In this document: positions 5,842 through 8,438 of the stretch, one piece after another
How the letters are laid out: each line of letters opens with the position of its first letter
Numbering within the stretch: the first letter of the stretch is position 1
Source: JBDKGV01 sp039798005
GTDB lineage: Bacteria > Fibrobacterota > Fibrobacteria > UBA5070
Reading direction: 5' to 3'
Assembly (NCBI GenBank): GCA_039798005.1
Contig: JBDKGV010000154.1
Location: 1-8,438, forward strand
Length of the DNA stretch: 8,438 bases
Program-made: the position numbers and the translations under genes
Notes under the pieces: model-generated
What the model saw: only the letters and a program-made list of their open reading frames with translations
Database searches by the model: none
What the model was told of the DNA's origin: nothing

Positions 5842-6819
5842 TCAGCGGGCCCGGCGGATCTCAAACCAGCGAATCTTCCCGGCGATCCCGGCACGACAGA
5901 ATTTGTCCTGATACAGAAGCAACGAATCGGGGAAGCTCGAGCGCATTCCAAGGTCCTTCAAGATCGCCTCGGTCCGGAAGCCCGGCAGGACCCGACGGCG
6001 CCAGCTCGACACCGAGGTGGTGAACAGGGTCGGCGCAGGGGCCAGCACATTGGCCGCGAACATGTCGATCTCGGCGTCCAGCCAATTGCGCAACAGCAGT
6101 CGCAACTCGGACGGGGGAAGGTCCTCCCGCAAGAGCGAAAGCGAGATGGAATCGCCCAAGGGCTGGGACTCCCACTCCACGCGCAAGGTCTGCCAACCTT
6201 CCCCGGAGCGTTCGCGCCGGAATTGCCAACGCGTTCCGCCGGGACCGATGCGCTCCTCCAGGCAATTCCCGCCCTTGTCGCGGCATGGGGTGGAAACCTT
6301 CAAGGGAAGCACCGCGGAACTGGCCTGCGCCTGCGGGACCAAGGCCAGCGAATCGTCCAAGGCTTGCCGCTTCACCGGGTCGCGACGCACGACCAAAAGG
6401 CGCGAGGCGCCGTACGGGCCCCAGGTTCCCGCCAGCCAGTCGCCCGGGCATCCACGGCACTCGAAGGACTGCCCGACCCTGGCCTCGAACAGGATGCTGT
6501 CCTGGCCAAGTGTCGAGGGGTCGCGCTCCAGCCACTCGCCTTGGGATCCGGCCAAGCCGTCGAGGATCCTCCAAAAGGTCTCGTCGGGAACGTGCACGGC
6601 GTTCAAGCCCTGCTCGGCGCTCCATTCGCTGTGCCGCATCCCGCGCACATCCGCCTTGACGCGTGCCAGGATCCTCACGCCACCGGAAGACAGTCGCGCG
6701 CATTCCTGAAGTCCGGGCCGGGCGGTATCGGCGACCGTCGGCCGACAGACGCTCTCCCACGGCTCGATCGCACCCGCCGCACCCAACAACCAACCCACAA
6801 GCCCTGCGATCTGGATCAT
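5842..6819 (-). CDS. Hypothetical exported protein, Cys- and Trp-containing
   Basis: 325 residues, not recognised. The ATG at 6819 overlaps the hpt stop codon (ATGA). The first 17 residues (MIQIAGLVGWLLGAAGA) look like a short signal peptide, although it lacks a positive N-terminus. A GTG start at 6837 would add six residues (including Asp and Arg) and is the alternative. The mature part has seven cysteines (25, 40, 121, 124, 179, 186, 308), including ECRGCPGDWLAGTWGPYG around a CxxC (121-124) and CRDKGGNC (179-186). These suggest disulphides in an extracytoplasmic protein. The N-terminal half is suggestive of a ligand or substrate-binding beta fold (RILARVKADVRGM; TFWRILDGL). The C-terminal part has a helix-like stretch with NWLDAEIDMFAANVL (245-259) and ends in a basic FEIRRAR. 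No enzymatic motif is seen. Genuine coding is supported by the signal sequence, the coupling and the full-length frame. It follows hpt, but its sequence gives no link to purine metabolism. Confidence 0.75.
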   Translation of the reverse strand: MIQIAGLVGWLLGAAGAIEPWESVCRPTVADTARPGLQECARLSSGGVRILARVKADVRGMRHSEWSAEQGLNAVHVPDETFWRILDGLAGSQGEWLERDPSTLGQDSILFEARVGQSFECRGCPGDWLAGTWGPYGASRLLVVRRDPVKRQALDDSLALVPQAQASSAVLPLKVSTPCRDKGGNCLEERIGPGGTRWQFRRERSGEGWQTLRVEWESQPLGDSISLSLLREDLPPSELRLLLRNWLDAEIDMFAANVLAPAPTLFTTSVSSWRRRVLPGFRTEAILKDLGMRSSFPDSLLLYQDKFCRAGIAGKIRWFEIRRAR

Positions 6820-7334
6820 TCCAAGGTTCCGATCCACGGAAGTCCGCGATGGTCGCCGTCATGATCCATCCCGTAGCCGACCACGAAGCGATCGGGGATC
6901 TCAAAGCCCACCCAATCAGGAACCAAGGCGATCTTGCGCCGCGCCGGCTTGTCAAGCAATGTGCAGAGCCGGACCGACGCGGCCCCTTTCTCCTGCAGCA
7001 ATTCCAGCAACCTTGCCAAAGTCGCTCCCGTGTCAATGATGTCATCGACGACCAGCACGTCGCGCCCGGCAAAGTCGGGTTCGGCGAAGAACTGGAAGAC
7101 CGGTTCTTGGCTTGGATGGGTGCCCTCGACATAAGTGTGGCTCTGGCAGAATTCCAAATCGAAGCGGAACTTCATCTGACGCATCAGGCAGGAAAGAAAC
7201 GGAACGCATCCGCGCAGGAGTCCCAGCACCAGGGGCCTGCGTCCTTCATAATGCCTGCTGAGATCCGCCCCCAACTCCACCACCCGCGCTTGGATGGTCT
7301 CGGACGAAAGCAAGGACCGGGGCATCGTCCTCAT
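6816..7334 (-). CDS. hpt: Hypoxanthine (guanine) phosphoribosyltransferase
   Basis: 172 residues, normal for bacterial Hpt. It transfers the phosphoribosyl group of PRPP to hypoxanthine and/or guanine, giving IMP or GMP in cytoplasmic purine salvage. The PRPP-binding motif VLVVDDIIDTGATL is at 93-106, with the usual acidic pair and Asp101. The purine-site region is VRLCTLLDKPARR (121-133, Lys129), then VGFEIPDRFVVGYGMDHDGDHRGLPWIGTLE at 142-172, the diagnostic Hpt C-terminus. Two positions differ from the common pattern: LRG (39-41) where most members have LKG, and SHTY (65-68) where the mobile loop usually reads Ser-Ser-Tyr-Gly. ATG 7334 overlaps the upstream TGA (ATGA), implying translational coupling. 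A second in-frame ATG at 7325 is an alternative start with AGGA close ahead. The gene lies between a glycosidase-type gene and an unknown exported protein. Confidence 0.94.
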   Translation of the reverse strand: MRTMPRSLLSSETIQARVVELGADLSRHYEGRRPLVLGLLRGCVPFLSCLMRQMKFRFDLEFCQSHTYVEGTHPSQEPVFQFFAEPDFAGRDVLVVDDIIDTGATLARLLELLQEKGAASVRLCTLLDKPARRKIALVPDWVGFEIPDRFVVGYGMDHDGDHRGLPWIGTLE

Positions 7335-8438
7335 GTCAGGCTCGCCAGGATGTCCCGCTCGGTGTCGCAGTCGAAGTTGAGCCGCTCCAAGGTCTCGATC
7401 CAGCCGATGACCTCTTCCCGTTCCCTGGACGAGATCTTCGCCTGACGCAAGCGCGGATGCAGATGCTCCACCCGCAACCGGTTGGCCACGTTCTCGATGG
7501 AGCTCTTGTCCAAGGGAAGTCCCGCCCCGTCGGCCAGATCGAGCAACACCAGGATCGCCTGGGTGCTGGCGCGATCGGACTTCGTGAGCACTTGGCTCAA
7601 GAGCCGGCGCAGCGCATCCTCCAAGCGAGCGGCCGGCAACCAAAGCTGCCCTGCGACCCCCAGCTTCCTTGCGCGTTCCAGCAGATCGCGCGCCTCACGC
7701 ACTTGAGCCGGTTCCGGAGCTTCCAAGGCGGCTTCCACGAAGGCCGAAAGCCTGGCCTCCAGCATCACCCGCTCGGGGATGCGAAGGAAATCCGGCGCAT
7801 CCACTCCCAGCGCATCGAGATCGGCGAGCACGGGCCGCCCCTTGTCCGCCAAGGTCTGGTAGGCCCCGAGCAGGCTCGCCAAGGCCTTGCGCGAATGCGC
7901 CTCACCCCATTCCCGGCGCTTGTCGATGGAAAGATCCGCAAGCACGAGCTCCTTGTCTCCCCACATGGCCTGCGCCTTGGCGCTCCATTGGGACGGAAGC
8001 CGCACCGGACTTTCCACGGCAGGCAGGGCGCTGGAAAGCTTCAGGCGGACCCGGGCGTTGCCGTCAAAGTCCTTCCACGCAAGGCACGCGTACCCATGAT
8101 GCTCCTCGAACTCCGGGTCGTACACGGTGATCCAGCCGTGGAGCACACCCGACTCCAGCCGTTGGAGCGAGAGATGGAGCATGCGCCCGTGGACCGGCAA
8201 GGGACCGTCCGAACCGTGAAGCAGGCTGTCGAAGGCCCCATGGGCCGCAAGCAGCGCGCACGGGTCGTGAGGAGGTACGACCCAGCGGTCCCAGATCTCG
8301 GCACCCGACCAGCCGTTGAAGCACGAGGTGGCCTTTGACAGGATCTGTCGAATCTTGGCTTCCGGGTCGGGCTGCCCCAGCTCGCGCAGCAGCTCGCAGG
8401 CGCGGCGGGCGTAGCGCAGGTTCTGCACCGGCTCGAGG
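7331..8438 (-). CDS. DUF3536-domain protein, probably C-terminal part of a GH57-type glycoside hydrolase (partial)
   Basis: The frame enters from the right edge and ends at TGA 7333-7331. 368 residues are visible, so the N-terminus is absent. The visible start reads LEPVQNLRYARRACELLRELG, then AEIWDRWVVPPHDPCALLAAHGAFDSLL. This resembles the DUF3536 region that follows the catalytic barrel in a subset of GH57 alpha-amylase/alpha-mannosidase-like proteins. Later parts are beta-rich (GRMLHLSLQRLESGVLHGWITVYDPEFEEHHGYACLAWKDFDGNARVRL), then helical (ADLSIDKRREWGEAHSRKALASLLGAY; LEDALRRLLSQVLTKSDRASTQAILVLLDLA). The GTG at 8428 is internal, because coding continues upstream through Leu-Glu-Pro. 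If the missing part is a GH57 domain, the protein would act on alpha-glucans such as glycogen in the cytoplasm; this cannot be seen here. The stop overlaps the hpt start. Confidence 0.7.
   Translation of the reverse strand, partial: LEPVQNLRYARRACELLRELGQPDPEAKIRQILSKATSCFNGWSGAEIWDRWVVPPHDPCALLAAHGAFDSLLHGSDGPLPVHGRMLHLSLQRLESGVLHGWITVYDPEFEEHHGYACLAWKDFDGNARVRLKLSSALPAVESPVRLPSQWSAKAQAMWGDKELVLADLSIDKRREWGEAHSRKALASLLGAYQTLADKGRPVLADLDALGVDAPDFLRIPERVMLEARLSAFVEAALEAPEPAQVREARDLLERARKLGVAGQLWLPAARLEDALRRLLSQVLTKSDRASTQAILVLLDLADGAGLPLDKSSIENVANRLRVEHLHPRLRQAKISSREREEVIGWIETLERLNFDCDTERDILASLT

Noticed and set aside
4770..6023. Plus-strand open frame of 417 codons
   Set aside because: Crosses three real minus-strand features, including the regulator gene; composition is Arg/Pro/Ser shadow-like.
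5861..7132. Minus-strand frame of 423 codons overlapping hpt and the exported protein
   Set aside because: Runs out of frame with hpt, whose motifs are diagnostic, and is Arg/Gly/Pro-rich without any domain.
7457..8338. Plus-strand open frame of 293 codons
   Set aside because: Antisense to the DUF3536-type frame; no recognisable domain and typical shadow composition.
1..8438. Frequent CCAAGG/CCTTGG-like hexamers as possible uptake or chi-like sequences
   Set aside because: They fall mainly inside genes at Lys (AAG) and Leu (TTG) codons next to Gly/Ala codons, so codon preference explains them.

Overview
The window is GC-rich and carries seven genes, all on the minus strand. The likely source is a member of the Fibrobacterota (FCB group). 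Three things point there: a TIGR02147/DUF4423-type regulator (a family first defined as a paralogous set in Fibrobacter), secreted plant-polysaccharide hydrolases, and a C-terminal type IX-secretion-like tail on one of them. The GC content looks higher than in the cultured rumen Fibrobacter species, so an environmental lineage is more likely. This is an inference from gene content only.

In transcription order (right to left), the first block (8438 to 5842) is three genes joined by 4-base ATGA stop/start overlaps. They are the C-terminal part of a protein with a DUF3536-like region (probably the tail of a GH57-type glycosidase, cut by the window edge), hypoxanthine phosphoribosyltransferase (hpt), and an unrecognised exported protein rich in cysteine and tryptophan.

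After a 76-bp gap, the second block (5765 to 3805) is a two-gene unit, also joined by an ATGA overlap. It encodes a TIGR02147-family putative transcriptional regulator and a lipoprotein. The lipoprotein has a carboxypeptidase-regulatory-like Ig fold and a C-terminal jelly-roll module of the carbohydrate-binding type.

The third block is two separately expressed secreted hemicellulases. One is a complete GH26 beta-mannanase with a jelly-roll module and a T9SS-like tail (3694 to 1748). The other is a GH44 endoglucanase/xyloglucanase truncated by the left window edge (1534 to 1). Both start with TTG behind the same strong ribosome binding site. Their upstream regions and signal-peptide starts are a gap-free duplicated cassette of about 130 bp (99/130 identical).

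The most interesting signal is a shared motif, TGG-N4-TCCACAAAACGC. It lies upstream of both hydrolase genes and, in the opposite orientation, in the gap ahead of the regulator gene. Together with the regulator-lipoprotein pair, this suggests a small hemicellulose-responsive regulon: surface lipoprotein, cytoplasmic TIGR02147 regulator and two secreted hydrolases. The sequence supports this arrangement, but the functional link is inference.

There is no gene-free stretch over 300 bp. No RNA genes, insertion sequences or CRISPR arrays were seen.
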